Positions 30,660 to 43,056 of a DNA stretch of 64,000 nucleotides are shown here, one piece after another. Source of the DNA: Diplonema papillatum (taxonomy: Eukaryota > Euglenozoa > Diplonemea > Diplonemida > Diplonemidae); contig JAPJBO010000607.1 of NCBI GenBank assembly GCA_030068145.1, positions 62,001 to 126,000 on the forward strand, in the 5' to 3' direction. How positions within the stretch are numbered: the first letter of the stretch is position 1; each line of letters opens with the position of its first letter. The notes under the pieces were generated by a model, which was not told where the DNA came from, did no database searches, and saw only the letters and a program-made list of their open reading frames with translations. The position numbers were made by a program, and so were the translations under genes.

Positions 30660-31530
30660 AAGTAGACCCGACAAGTGCCTGTAACATGCCCAGCAAGTGC
30701 CCAGTAAGTAAGTGCCCAGCAAGTAAGTGCCCAGCAAGTGCCCAGTAAGTACGTGCTCAGCAAGTGCCCAGGAAGTAAGTGCCCAGCAAGTGCCCAGGAA
30801 GTAAGTGCCCACAAGTGCCCAGGAAGTAAGTGCCCAGCAAGTGCCGAGTAAGTAAGTGCCCAGCAAGTGCCGAGTAAGTAAGTGCCCAGCAAGTGCCCAG
30901 GAGGTAAGTGCCCAGCAAGTGCCCAGTAAGTACGTGCTCAGCAAGTGCCCAGTAAGTAAGTGCCCAGCAAGTGCCCAGGAAGTAAGTGCCCAGCAAGTGC
31001 CCAGGAAGTAAGTGCCCAGCAAGTGCCGAGTAAGTAAGTGCCCAGCAAGTGCCCAGGAGGTAAGTGCCCAGCAAGTGCCCAGTAAGTACGTGCTCAGCAA
31101 GTGCCCAGGAAGTAAGTGCCCAGCAAGTGCCCAGGAAGTAAGTGCCCACAAGTGCCCAGGAAGTAAGTGCCCAGCAAGTGCCGAGTAAGTAAGTGCCCAG
31201 CAAGTGCCGAGTAAGTAAGTGCCCAGCAAGTGCCCAGGAGGTAAGTGCCCAGCAAGTGCCCAGTAAGTACGTGCTCAGCAAGTGCCCAGTAAGTAAGTGC
31301 CCAGCAAGTGCCCAGGAAGTAAGTGCCCAGCAAGTGCCCAGGAAGTAAGTGCCCAGCAAGTGCCGAGTAAGTAAGTGCCCAGCAAGTGCCCAGGAAGTAA
31401 GTGCCCAGCAAGTGCCCAGTAAGTACGTGCTCAGCAAGTGCCCAGGAAGTAAGTGCCCAGCAAGTGCCCAGGAGGTAAGTGCCCAGCAAGTGCCCAGGAA
31501 GTAAGTGCCCAGCAAGTGCCGAGCGGATGC
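30660..31530 (+). repeat. Large 25-26-bp minisatellite (AGTGCCCAGCAAGTGCCC)
   Basis: More than 30 units of AAGTAAGTGCCCAGCAAGTG with CCAGGAAGTA or CCGAGTAAGT variants over about 870 bp. The variants alternate in a higher-order pattern. The long - strand ORF (WALTSWALAGHLL) only reads the repeat. Confidence 0.95.
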
Positions 31531-31632
31531 AGGCATGTTCTAGCTAGCGAGCTTCTCCGACCTCAAAATAGTTGTCGCAAAAAAAAGACTGCCTGTTTTT
31601 TTTTCTCACCCGAGCAAAAAGGAAAACAGTAC

Positions 31633-31780
31633 CGAGTGTCGGCGTCGGCGCGGCGGCGGGCCTCGGCCAGTACTCTCCCGGCAGCTTCGCGAGCTTATCG
31701 TCGGACACCGGCGGCGCCTGCGCGTAGTTGACCGGCTGCATCTGCTCCCCTCCCGCGTTAGCTGCCCCGCCGCCGGGCAT
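31633..31780 (-). CDS. Possible first exon, unknown protein
   Basis: Starts MPGGGAANAGGEQMQPVNYA and continues through QAPPVSDDKLAKLPGEYWPR to a potential donor (ACTCG then GTACTG) at 31633. Gly/Pro-rich at first and more ordinary later. The sequence around the start is duplicated in degenerate form at 32305-32430, where deletions remove the ATG and frame. No family is recognised. Confidence 0.4.
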
Positions 31781-32089
31781 CGCCCATCTAACTCACCCGC
31801 GGGCTGGCCACGCCTCGTGCGCCCCCGCCGCGGTGGCTTGTTGTGTCTCTTTTTGTGCTACCGTCGATCCCGAAGGACGATCAGTTTGGTGTCTTGCGAC
31901 CTTTGTTTGTTTTTTTTTTCTTTTCTTTTCTTGCCGTCGTTGTGTCAAAAAGGGGCTCCTGGGAACAAGTGTTCTTTGTTTCCAAAAAGTGGGACTTGTC
32001 CAAAGAAACGACTGCGATACTTCATGTACATGCGCGATAACATTTCCGCGTGGTGAGAGACTAGCCATCTCCAGGTGCAGGTAGTTGCA

Positions 32090-32165
32090 GCACTCGGAAT
32101 CCCTTCGGTTCTTTGTCTGGCAGCTTTGAGCGAGCATTTCCTTCCAAGCTGGCGTTTATGTATAG
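32090..32165 (-). repeat. Truncated A segment of YR element 2 family
   Basis: CACTCGGAATCCCTTCGGTT through GGCGTTTATGTA matches the outer end of A; B and most of A are missing. Confidence 0.7.
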
Positions 32166-32171
32166 GAGAAT

Positions 32172-32297
32172 AGGTGCCGGGGGAGGATTAGCCTGCTAGT
32201 GAATGACAGTGAGCGTTTGGGAGAAGAACGCTAGGCAATCTTCTCCCAAACACGCCGCCAGCGTTCTCTTTCGTGTTTACAATGCTTTTGTTACGAC
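32172..32297 (-). mobile_element. Solo terminal repeat of YR element 1 family
   Basis: The reverse complement contains GTAAACACGAAAGAGAACGC, a CGTGTTTGGGAGAAG stretch and CTAGCAGGCTAATCCTCCCC, matching the A segment at 13455-13556. The middle differs. No coding region is attached. Confidence 0.75.
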
Positions 32298-32304
32298 GAG
32301 GTCG

Positions 32305-32430
32305 GCGCCGGCCCACCCCCCGACAGCTCCGCTGCGCGTAGTTGACCGGCTGCATCTGCTCGCGTTAGCTGCCCCGCCGACGGGCGTCGCCCATCTAACT
32401 CACCCGCGGGCTGGTCCCGCCTCGTGTGCT
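32305..32430 (-). repeat. Degenerate copy of the 31633-31780 exon region
   Basis: GTAGTTGACCGGCTGCATCT through CACCCGCGGGCTGG is shared with 31725-31805, with a deletion and substitutions. Confidence 0.7.
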
Positions 32431-32521
32431 CCCATGAATCAGGACCTTGGTACTCCACGGCGTGATTCGTCTTGTAGGATGGAGGCTGAGCACGTGCGTA
32501 AGGAGCTAGGTACGCCATGGT

Positions 32522-32815
32522 GTGATTCGCCCCAACACGCTGTATAGGACGGTGCAAAAGCACACGCATCACCGGAGCTGGGCACGACTGCACTGTGCCT
32601 CCTACTGCAAGACCTGCGGGGACCGGTTTTTCGGCCGCATTCTCGCCGCAACGACACACACTCGGAAACGTGCAAAGGCAGGACAGGAGCAGAAGCCGCG
32701 TAGGAGGCGCCTCCTTAGGGAGCGAGGGGATGGGAGGCTTCTTGCGGAGAGAAGAGAAAGAAAGGTGGCGAGGGCGACGGGTGGGAGAGGGAGATGTCAA
32801 GAACGTGCGTTGTAA
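32522..32815 (+). CDS. Basic ORF with one C-x2-C pair, doubtful
   Basis: Ninety-seven codons with a Cys cluster (CASYCKTCGDRFF) followed by a long Arg/Lys-rich stretch. It could be an exon of a nucleic-acid-binding protein, but there is no splice evidence and the composition alone could open the frame. Confidence 0.2.
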   Translation: MIRPNTLYRTVQKHTHHRSWARLHCASYCKTCGDRFFGRILAATTHTRKRAKAGQEQKPRRRRLLRERGDGRLLAERRERKVARATGGRGRCQERAL

Positions 32816-32847
32816 AGGCGGGAGAGGGTACGTGCGTGTGGGTGTGG

Positions 32848-32940
32848 GTTTGCGGACCCGTTTTGACGTGGTGCTTCCCTTCAGTCTGTGTGTGTGTGTG
32901 TGTGGGTGTTGCGGACCCGTTTTGACGTGGTGCTTCCCTT

Positions 32941-33002
<62 letters not shown>
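32848..33002 (-). repeat. LINE 3'-tail modules with (CA)n
   Basis: Read on the - strand after the LINE stop, a 3'UTR motif resembling GCACCACGTCAAAACGGGTC occurs three times: divergent next to the ORF (33003-33040), then two near-identical copies at about 32907-32941 and 32849-32886. Each is followed by a (CA)n tract, the longest at 32942-33001. Confidence 0.8.
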
Positions 33003-33003
<1 letters not shown>

Positions 33004-33062
33004 GTAGACCTGTTTTCACGTGGTGCCTCCCTGTGCGAGAGGCGTCCACGACTCCTTCAGTT

Positions 33063-36000
33063 TCAAGTAACCGCCGATGCACCCGCAGGTTGCGAGTGGG
33101 GGTCCATGTTCAACTGGGGGTGGTGTCTTGTACAGCACCTCGCGATCCCTTCGTTGTCTGCTTCGCACTCGCCGCAGCGCCCCAGTCTGTGGATCGAGCA
33201 GTATAGCATCCGCGGCCTTAGGCCGTCTCCTTCATGGTGGTGTCGTTTATACCGGCAACACGTCTCCGCTGGCAAGCGCTTTTTCGCACATTCCTTACAT
33301 CGGGGCTTTCTGTGTAGCGTGCAAATCTCGCCGGGGCGTGATGTGTTCACCGCGTCTTCTGGGGCCTTCTTCGGTTGCGACCCTCCGCACGCTCCTGCAC
33401 CTGAAACCTTGTTTATCATCTCCGCCCTCGCCTTCCAGTCGGCCTTTCCTTGTGCCCATCCTGCGGGGTAGGCTTCCTCCGGGATATAGGTTGCCGCCCA
33501 TTCCAGGTGTTGGGGGTACAACGCGGTCTCCGTCCGTGTCGGCTTCTGCGTTCTTACGTGCTCCCGGATGCCGAGGATGACCGCGTCGGTTGTCTCCGTG
33601 AGTTGCGCGCGCCGCGAAGCACCCCTCACGACTGTTCCCCCGACGGAGGTCAAGATCGTCGTCGCACATTCGTGGCCATAGAACCACGGCCGTCCTGTCA
33701 CCTTCTTGTAGGCGCTGCCTAGCTCGACCAGACTCATCGCCTTTCCGAGTCCGGAGGCCCGAAATGCTGCGAGATCTGCCTCCTGCTGCTCTCGCGTTGG
33801 GCGCTGTTGTTGCACGAGGTCCATCGCCGCGTTGCTGAGTGCATCTGCGTCCACATTCTCCTCGCGCTTGACGTGCTCCGCCCGTAGCGTGAGTCGCTGC
33901 CGCAGGGCTACCATCTTTTCTATTGCACGGGTCAATAGCGGCTTCAGGTCTTCCGAACACGCCATTTTTCGGTTGGTCTGCCCAATTACCAGAGCCGAGT
34001 CGCCGCGGATGGTGCACTGCTTTCCTTCCGTTCCTTCTGCCTCTTCCAAAAGCTGTAGCCCTGCCAACATTCCTTCGTACTCGGCAATGTTGTTGCTGCG
34101 CACATTTGGCAGCGGGAGCACAATCTGCGAGACCTTTACGCCTTCTTTGTATAGGACTGCTCCTGCACCCGCCACAGCAAAAGCCGTACCGTTCGCCCTT
34201 GCTCCTCCGTCAAAGTAAACCGCTATCCCGCCACCTGCTGCGCCTTCTGGTAGCACCCGACGCGCTGTAGTGGCCTTCTGTGCTGGGGGTTTTGGCGCCG
34301 AGTAGTACCGGTTCCTGAGCGCCGGGAGCCGGCATCCGGTGCACAACTCGAAGTCCACCGCTAACTCAACGAAGCTTACCCCCAGCTCATGCCCTGGAGG
34401 CGCCCAGTTCAACTCTCTCAGCCAGTCCGTGAACGCCATCCACATCTCCGGGCCGTATTTCCACTTGGTTGAAACCGCTGAGGGCGCGATGTCTGGCACT
34501 ACCAGCTTGTGCGGCTCGGCCGGTCTCCATTGTCGCGGGTATTCCAGGGTCCGATGGTGACGTGTGGATCTGTCCAGCATTTCATCCGCCCCTTGGCGTG
34601 CTGTCAGGACCTCCACGAAGAAGAGATGCAGCGTCTCCAGCAGGCGAAGTAGCTTCTCCCGTTCCCTGGGCAGGTGTTCCGAGTCTGCCTGGGGGGCGGG
34701 GGCTACTCCGCACATTCGCAAGCACGGTGGCCAACTCTGCTGCGCGGCCGTCAGTTCCGCGTACTTCACGCGTGTCTGTTCCCAGGCCGGGCACTTCCAA
34801 AACAAGTGTTCGACCGTCTCGCGCTCCTGCGTGTTGCAGTACGGGCACCCCCTCTCGCTCAGCCCCGTCCGCCCGGTGACCGGCGTGGCTCCTGCGATGA
34901 CTGACCTCAGCAGCCCGGCTTGGTAGGCTGTGAGAGGTGAGTTCTGCTTCTCTAAGAGGCTCCTGGTTGCTGTAAAATCGACCCCGCTTTGAACCCCCCC
35001 GAAATCGTTTCCTCTCCTCGCTGCTAGTCGAACCATCTCGCGCATGCGTAGAGAGTGTCGCAGGTCGTGTTGTAGGAGGCGTGTGTTGCCCTCCTGCGCC
35101 GCGTCGTGTACAATGCCTTCCCCTACCTCATTCACATACGCGATGCACGTAGGTGTCACCCACCGCCATTGGAGTTTGTCCAGCGCCTCCTTCAAGAAGG
35201 CAAAGGGGCCGTGTAGCTTTGCGAGTTCTTCTCTGTGGACCCACGCCGTTTCCGCCAACGCTCGCGCGTATCCCCACTTCTTGACCTGTTCGGCCCAGGT
35301 TGTGATCTGCCTGTACATTGGGACAACGCCTGGGTCTAATCTATGCCCGTGGTGCAGCACGTGCAACACTGCTTCTTGCGCTCGTCGGGGCGGCCCCGTC
35401 CAAACTGACTCGGTGAACCTCCTCCTCATGCGTTCGACTTCCTGCTTCCCGATCGCCGTCACCGCTGCCCCATAGTACAACTTTGAGCCCGCCGTCATGC
35501 TGACGGCGAGGTCTCGTGCACCAGCCGGGAGCGGGAGGCAGGTCGCCCTTTTCAACACGTTGTCTACCATTCTTACTCGTTCCGCTACTCGCTTGGACTG
35601 CTGGAGAGGCTTGCTTGGCGGTACCTGCTTTGTTGTCAGCATCACTCCTAGTACGTCAAACGTGGTCTGTCTTGCTATCGTCTCTGGTCGCGCTACCGCT
35701 TCTCCGGCTCCATTACTCTCCGTGTAGTGGATTTCTTCGGGGGCGTCCCGCGCTGTCGTAAACCACAGGGACTTCACTTGCGTACAGACTTTCATCCCTG
35801 TAAGCCCCGCGAACGTTCCCGACCGATTGGCCGCTTCTTGCAGCTGCGCGAGGCTCTTCAATAGCGCGTATACATCATCCACGTAGGATAGCGGGATCGC
35901 CGCTTCGATGTCTGCGACGTGCCGCATCCAGACGCTGATAAGCACGTTAATCAGCACCACGCTCAATGGGCATCCCTGCATGATCCCGTTCGTTGGCACG

Positions 36001-39000
36001 AAGCCTTCCCCCAGTTCTGTCCCAATACGGAAATGGCGCTGCATGCCGGAATATGCCGCACGCAGGGTGTGCAGCACGGTTGGGTGAAACCCCAGCTCCT
36101 CTGCTAACCGGAAAGCGATGTCGATCGGCACGGAGTCGAAACACTTCTTGAAGTCCAGCGCCAGCCCGTACAACGGCTCCCCCGTCACGTGCGCTTCCTC
36201 TATGAGGGCTGCTAGGTGCCAGACCAGGTCGTCCGTTCCGTGCTTCTTTCGGCAGCCGTGGAGGCCGCTTGGCACCACCTTGTCCATCCACTCAAGCGCC
36301 TCCTTGGCCCGTATCGCCGCCCACAGCCTGTACAGGACTGGCGTGATCGATATCGGCCGCTGCGACATGGGATCTCCCGTGCTCCCGGGCTTCGGCAACA
36401 GGTGCAGGATTGCATGCATCAACTGTTCCGGCCATCGCCCTTCGGCTTCCACTGCGTTCATGGCCTCGGCCATGAGTTGCAGGATTTCCGTGGGCAGCTG
36501 CTGCAGTTCGAAAACGCGCCACGCGTGCAGACCGGGCGACGTGGTCTTCTTCATCTTCTTGAGCGCTGTCCTTACATCTGCCGCGCCGATCTTCTTGCAC
36601 TCCATTTGCTGCGGGGCAGGCAGATTCCTCGCGTAGTTAGCCTTGAAGGCCTCCCACTGCGGTTCCTCTGTGCTCGCGTACCTCTGGAAGATGCCGCCCC
36701 ATGCTTCGGGTCCCCTCAGCAACTCGTCGATTTCTTTTGGACACGCCGTCAAGGTTCCGTCTTGCCGCCGCAGGAAGATCGATGGGCTTTCTTGGCTCCC
36801 AGCGAGAAACCGGTACACGTCGCCTCTGTCGGTGCTATTCCAGGCCCTCTGCACCCGGTCTTTCCACCGTCTTGTTCGCTGCTGCTTCAACGCGGCAACG
36901 GCTTCACGCTGTGATCCTTCTATCGCTTCTACTGCTTCGGTCAGGCGCTCCAGCTCGCCTATCCCGCCTTCGTCGCTGTCCGTGGAGAAATGCTGCGTCA
37001 GGCATTCTCTCGGGGTTTTCCGCTGTAGCGCGTTTCTCGCATTTCGTTCCGCCAACGTCATCTCTCTCGGCTGCTCTCCGTCTAGCCTTCGGCCTGCCTC
37101 GGCAATCACGGTTCGCAGCATTCCAAGCACCCTGTCCCGTTGCCTGGTTGACCTATTCCCGGCTCCCCTCGCCGAGACTGCCTGCCGCGCCGAAACATGG
37201 GTGTCCCTTACAGAATGCCCTTCCGCCCTGCCTTTGCATTTCTTCACTTCGTTCTGCTGGAGGTCATGCTTGTGGATCTCAAGCAGGTACGTCTCTGCCA
37301 CTTCGGAGGCGTTGCGCAGTACCGCTTCTGCCCCGCCCACAGCGCGTTTCTGGCGTAGCGCCGCTTCGAGTGCGCCCTTCTCCTCTTCCGGGGTTTTGAG
37401 CGGTGCCTTCCTCGGAAAGGGCGCAGGTATCCAATGCGTCCGCTTCGGAGTTGCTGCGGTCCGCATGTCAAGTGTCACGAACAGTGGACAGTGCGTTGGT
37501 ATGTCGTATTGGTGCGGGTCTGCTGTCCATGTGTGCACGAGAGCTTGCGACGCGCATTCATTCAGGAAACACAGGTCTATTCTCGAGCCTGCCGCCCCTG
37601 CCCAGCAGGTCGGCGGCGGTTCTTGCGCCGTCTTGTTTGCTGCGGCGGCCGCCGCGTCTGTCCACCCGTTTCTGCAGGCATCCCTCAAGGACACACTCTC
37701 TTCTATTGTCGTGTTGAGGTCCCCTACGATGGCGACCGGCACCTGCCCGAGTCCTGCCGCCATTTCAAATACTTCGGCCAGGAACCTTTCCCGCTCCCTG
37801 GCTACTCCTGACTCCTTTCCTACCTGCGCGTACACCGAAATCACGTGCAACACCGAACGAGCACTGCCCGTCGCGATCACGGCATGAGCCACCCGCGTGC
37901 TTTCTACTAGCCTCGTCTCCAGCTCCGTCCTTGGGCGCGCTTTCGAGGCTACTACACTGTCGCGCGTTACTACGGCGGCGCCTCCTGGCGCACGCTGTCC
38001 TACTCCGTTCGTGCCGATAACTATCGGGACGTCTTCTCCCCAAAAGCACTTTCTGCCGTATGCCGCAAGGTACATCTCGCATGTCCTCTTGCCCTCCGGG
38101 CCCACTCGGGTCTCTTGACAGGCCACTATATCCGCCGGCAGTGTTGCCACCGCGCGGCATCTTGAATTCATGGAGCCCAGGTTCACCGTGGCAAGCACGA
38201 TCGTATTTGCCTGGCGCGACTCGGCTCTGGCTGCGGGTCGGGGCGCGGCTGTGGGTGTCAGCTCCTCCACGCTTACTCGGGAAATCTCGGGGCCTAGGGA
38301 AGCCAGAAACCGTAAAGCCACGTCGGGGAGCCTAAGCGCGTCATAATGCTGCGGGCGGTGGGTTAGCACAATGACCCGTGATGGGTTTTCAGCTCTCCCC
38401 TCTCGTGTTACACCAGTTAAGTCGCCTGCTGAGAGTACCCATATGCTTGCCTTCAGTACCTCCGCTGCAGCCTGCAGCGTTACGGGGCCTCCATGCACAC
38501 CATTCTGCGCGATGTCAAAGAGGTACTCGGAGAGTGCTTGGCCTTCGAGGGGGTGGGCGGTCGGCGGAAAGTTCCGGAGCTGCCAGGTCACTTTTTGTCG
38601 TAGTGACGCCACCGGAAGACTTAGCTTGCTCCCTCTTATCAGCGCTGCAAACTGGCAGTTTCCGTCCTCGTCTACTAGCACGCGCTTCGCCGCCAATACT
38701 TCCGCCACCGCTTCTATTTTGTCCTCATCGCTTTGCGCTGCCATTCGTCGTTGTTGTTGGGGAACGACGGTTGTTCCCCTCGGTCGTGCTTCCTGATTGG
38801 CTTTCCTGCTACCCTTCGCCTGTCCCTTCACCCGTTCGGGGCTTTGCACGCTCGCCGCGTGTCGCTGCTGCTGCCGATGTGGTCCTTTGGTCCGGTTTTC
38901 TTGGCGTTGGTTCGGTCGCGCGTTCGCCTGTTGTGACACACCTTCTTGGGGGGGCGCAACTAGTAGCCGGGCAATTGGAATTGCGTTGGTCTCTGCTTGT

Positions 39001-39369
39001 TCCAGAATGCGCATACCCTGCTCCGGGAGGGCGAGCCTATCGTAGTGCTGTGGCATGTAAGTGACTACAATGGTTCGGTCTGCACCGTCGGACCTCCACC
39101 GCTTTACTGCGCTTCGGTGGCTCGCATTCACAACCCAGATGTTACAGTTCTGGACTTGTGCCGCTGCATGCAGGGTTAATTCATCCCCGTAGGTCCGGTT
39201 GGTTCCCATTCTCTCTAAATACTGCGCCATTTCCTCCCCCCCGACGTGGTCCCAGTATCTCGCGGTATGCGCCTCTATGTGCCGAACTACCTTTTCTCGT
39301 AGTGTGTGAGCATCGATCCCGCCGTAGCTCTCGGCAATCGCCGAGAATTGGCAATTTCCGTCCCCCGGG

Positions 39370-39371
<2 letters not shown>
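33063..39371 (-). CDS. LINE polyprotein (two OTU domains, AP endonuclease, RT, RNase H, Cys/His tail)
   Basis: From the first ATG at 39230 the frame encodes 2055 residues, but it is open further upstream to the CA tract. That extension encodes the D-G-N-C catalytic motif (39351-39362) of a first OTU domain, whose H-Y-D motif is at residues 62-64. A second complete OTU follows: D-G-N-C at 189-192, H-Y-D at 295-297. An AP-type endonuclease spans about 345-590 (E373, D504 and N506 in VGDLNT, D552, H580). RT spans about 935-1200 with Y-V-D-D at 1116-1119. A C-x2-C...H...C finger lies at 1462-1480 and an archaeal-like RNase H at 1668-1805 (D1674, E1718, D1744, D1794/1796). Two Cys/His repeats form the C terminus (1970-2037). 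OTU domains are cysteine proteases; here they may process the polyprotein or act on ubiquitin (inference). Confidence 0.92.
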
Positions 39372-39723
<352 letters not shown>

Positions 39724-39788
39724 AGAGTTGCCTGACTCTCTCTATATGCCGCCCACGTCACCAGTCAGAACGCGAGACGCAGCTGCAG

Positions 39789-40087
<299 letters not shown>

Positions 40088-40091
<4 letters not shown>

Positions 40092-40141
40092 TTGCGGACC
40101 CGTTTTGACGTGGTGCTTCCCTTCAGTGTGTGTGTGTGTGT
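40088..40141 (-). repeat. Isolated LINE 3'-tail module
   Basis: GCGGACCCGTTTTGACGTGG then TGCTTCCCTTCAGTGTGTG is identical to the modules at 32849-32941 but sits upstream of the LINE 5' side. Confidence 0.85.
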
Positions 40142-40244
40142 GGAATTCAATGATGGGGAACACCTGACGCGTGAGTGGCTAACTCGGAGCAGCAGAAGTG
40201 ATTGTCCTGGGGCCACCGAAGCGGGCCGGAGAGGCAACAGGCGG

Positions 40245-40328
40245 CTGGGGATTGCACGAACGTGCTTAGAATGGGTACGTGCTCAACACCGCACTGGTCC
40301 CGTCTGCGCCGTGTTTCGGTCCTGGGGA
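40245..40328 (+). repeat. Family H fragment
   Basis: TTGCACGAACGTGCTTAGAA through CGTGTTTCGGTCC matches the first part of 29998-30205. Confidence 0.75.
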
Positions 40329-40360
40329 GGGGCAGGTCTTGCTCTTCTGTTTCGGTGGAA

Positions 40361-40485
40361 TTCCCTCATATCCCACCGCTTATTTTGTTCCCTTATATCC
40401 AAATGGGGAATGCTTCGGGCAAGGCAATCCCATTTTGGGATATAAGGGAACAAAAAGACTTTTGAAGTGGTGGGATATAAGGGAA
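40361..40485. mobile_element. Fold-back (MITE-like) element, about 125 bp
   Basis: TTCCCTCATATCCCACC (40361-40377) pairs with GGTGGGATATAAGGGAA (40469-40485) with one mismatch. A second internal pair, TTTTGTTCCCTTATATCC with GGATATAAGGGAACAAAA, extends the stem, so the DNA can fold almost end to end. No coding. Confidence 0.8.
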
Positions 40486-41267
40486 ATTCGCCTTCTTTTT
40501 TTTTTTTTTTTTTTTTGCGATTTTCGAACTATTTTCTTTTTAGCGATATTTGTGGTTTTTGGTTTAGGGTCTCCGGGTGACCATCGTTGAAGTTGTGTTC
40601 TGGTGTGCATATCGGGCAGTATCTGTGTGTGCGTGTGTGTGTGGGTGGTGTGTCTTAGACGATTCGACTCATTTAGTCTTTTTTTCTTGCTTTTTTTTTT
40701 TGAGTTTTCCGACGATCCCGAATTGGCGTACAGATCGTGTATTTCGGGCTTTTGCTTGTTTGTGAAGTTCAGCTAGGTGGCGTGCTTGTGGTGATTGGCG
40801 GGAGGAGTGGGTTTTTTTTAGACTGTTTCTTGTAGTAAGCGGTCGGTTTTTTGAAGTCTCCGTTTGACTTGTGAGGCGGGGTTTTTTGTGTACTATCCTC
40901 ACTCCCGTTAGATGAACAAAACAGGTTTGAAGGAAGTGCGCACAAACAAAGGAAGCGCCAGATCCGTTTGTTAGAGTGAAAGTTTTTAGAGTGAAAGTTT
41001 GCTTGAATTCTTGTGCGGCGTCGACGATATACGTCGTTCTGATGTCCGGCGACTTTGCTTATTTGCCTTGTATGTTTTTTTTTTTTCCCCCTTGTGTGGA
41101 CTTTTAGTATTCTCCTCTTAACAAACTTCTTCCTCTTTGGGACAATTCCCACTCACCAATCAGTCCTAGTATGGTTCGCTTGAGAACTTTTGTGTTGCCG
41201 TCGATGAACGCCCGAAGGACGAATTCTTTTGTTCCAAATTGTTTGTTGCTTTTTTTTTTCCCCCCGA

Positions 41268-41410
41268 CGACAGCAAGTGTCAGACTAGCCCACCCGAAGG
41301 CAGTTGGTTTCTTTAGGCAGGTTTCCTCACCGGCGGAAGTTGTTTGGAGTAGCGATTGTGTTGCCGTTTTTGACGACAACTAGTGTCAGACTAGCCTACC
41401 CGAAGAACTT
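41268..41410 (+). repeat. Dispersed family T, copy
   Basis: GACGACAGCAAGTGTCAGAC through GGCGGAAGTTGTTTGG, followed by a partial second unit (GACGACAACTAGTGTCAGAC). Also at 43965-44030 (inverted), 48055-48240 (two units) and 54355-54450. Confidence 0.8.
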
Positions 41411-41775
41411 TTTTTTTTTGGGTTTCCCAGGGCAGAGGCTTTTATGGGTCTGAAAGATTTGGCGGGAAAGTTGGGAGTGCAGTGGGTGAAACTTGGGCAG
41501 TTGGAATGTTGCCTCTTGGAGAAGTTTCCGACGCTTTTCGTCCCACGCAGGACACTGTATCATACTCGCCCAGCCAGGTGCCAACTTGGCAGTCAGAACG
41601 CGCTGCGGCAAGAAGATCGGGTAAAGGCGTTGGGGCAACAGGGATTGTTTGTGTTCCAACTGAACGTTAGCCCCGATCTAGTTTCCTGGCGCCGACACCT
41701 GCTCCGGTCAATACAAGACAAAAAGGTGTCGAGGTCTACGTAATCTAGATCTAGACTTCTCTGCGATTTGCAAAA

Positions 41776-42142
<367 letters not shown>

Positions 42143-42249
42143 AATGTTGTTTGAAACTTTGCTGGCCACATAAACCATGTTGTCCGATGTGAAAAGATAT
42201 GCGCAGCGTAATTCCGCTTACTTTGTTGCGCGATTTCGCGTTTGGTAAA

Positions 42250-42530
42250 CATAATACTCGAGGGGCTGCCTTGTGCTCATTTCGACGGAGGCTAGAGGGG
42301 GAGAAAACAATACAACTACAAAGCGGGTCTTTTTTGTTGAACGCTTACGCCCCGCCACTAAACCCAGATTTACCTGTGTTTCGTGTGGGCTACAGCCCAT
42401 CTACCTCCCTTTGGGATTGGAAATATTGTTGCGATAGTGGTGAGTCACCGGCATGCCGATGATGACTATACTTTGACCTTTGCGATTTCGCAACTGGCAG
42501 TCTCCGCAAGTATTTCCTACAAGCAGGTGC
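42250..42530 (+). repeat. Family W copy with insertion
   Basis: ACTCGAGGGGCTGCCTTGTG and TTGAACGCTTACGCCCCGCC as at 26050, but with about 60 extra bases before GCAACTGGCAGTCTCCGCAA. Confidence 0.8.
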
Positions 42531-43056
42531 TTTAACCGTGCTTCTACGAAGAAATGTGAAAACGGGGATTTGCCTAGAGGCTTTTTCGTGTTAATTTGCA
42601 AATACTTTGAGCTATCTTCTACGAAGAAGAAAGATAACGGTTGAGGGTGGCTCTTGTGATTCACCTTTTTTTTGGTTTGGGAGGCCTGGAACAAAGGGCT
42701 GGTTCCAGACTTCTTCCTTCTGCTTCTAAACGTTGGAAGAGACGGGGTCTTTTCCAGGATCGCCAGTCCTCACAGATCGCCAGTTCCACGAGATTCGACG
42801 CCCAACAGGGAGGAGGCGACACCTCCAAGGAGGCATGCCCTACACGCCGTTGTCGTGTAAAATATACCGGTATATGTTTTCTCCCCGGCTGGCGGGCTAT
42901 CACCTGTAAGGCAAAGGGAAATAAGAACCCTTCCCCCCCCCCCCCCCCCTACAACTCAGAATTCTGACCAAATAGAAAAACTGGTGACCCAGAAGGGCGG
43001 TACCTAGTTTGAAAACCCGTGTTCAGGGAAGGAAACCGAGCAATAAAGACAAAAAA

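Noticed and set aside
30489..31536. Long - strand ORFs rich in WALTSWALAGHLL
   Set aside because: Product of a minisatellite whose unit lacks stops; different frames give equally long ORFs.
33816..34790. Restriction-like endonuclease domain between the C-x2-C finger and RNase H of the LINE
   Set aside because: A CCHC-like finger is present, but the expected K/R-P-D...D/E endonuclease motif could not be recognised by eye.
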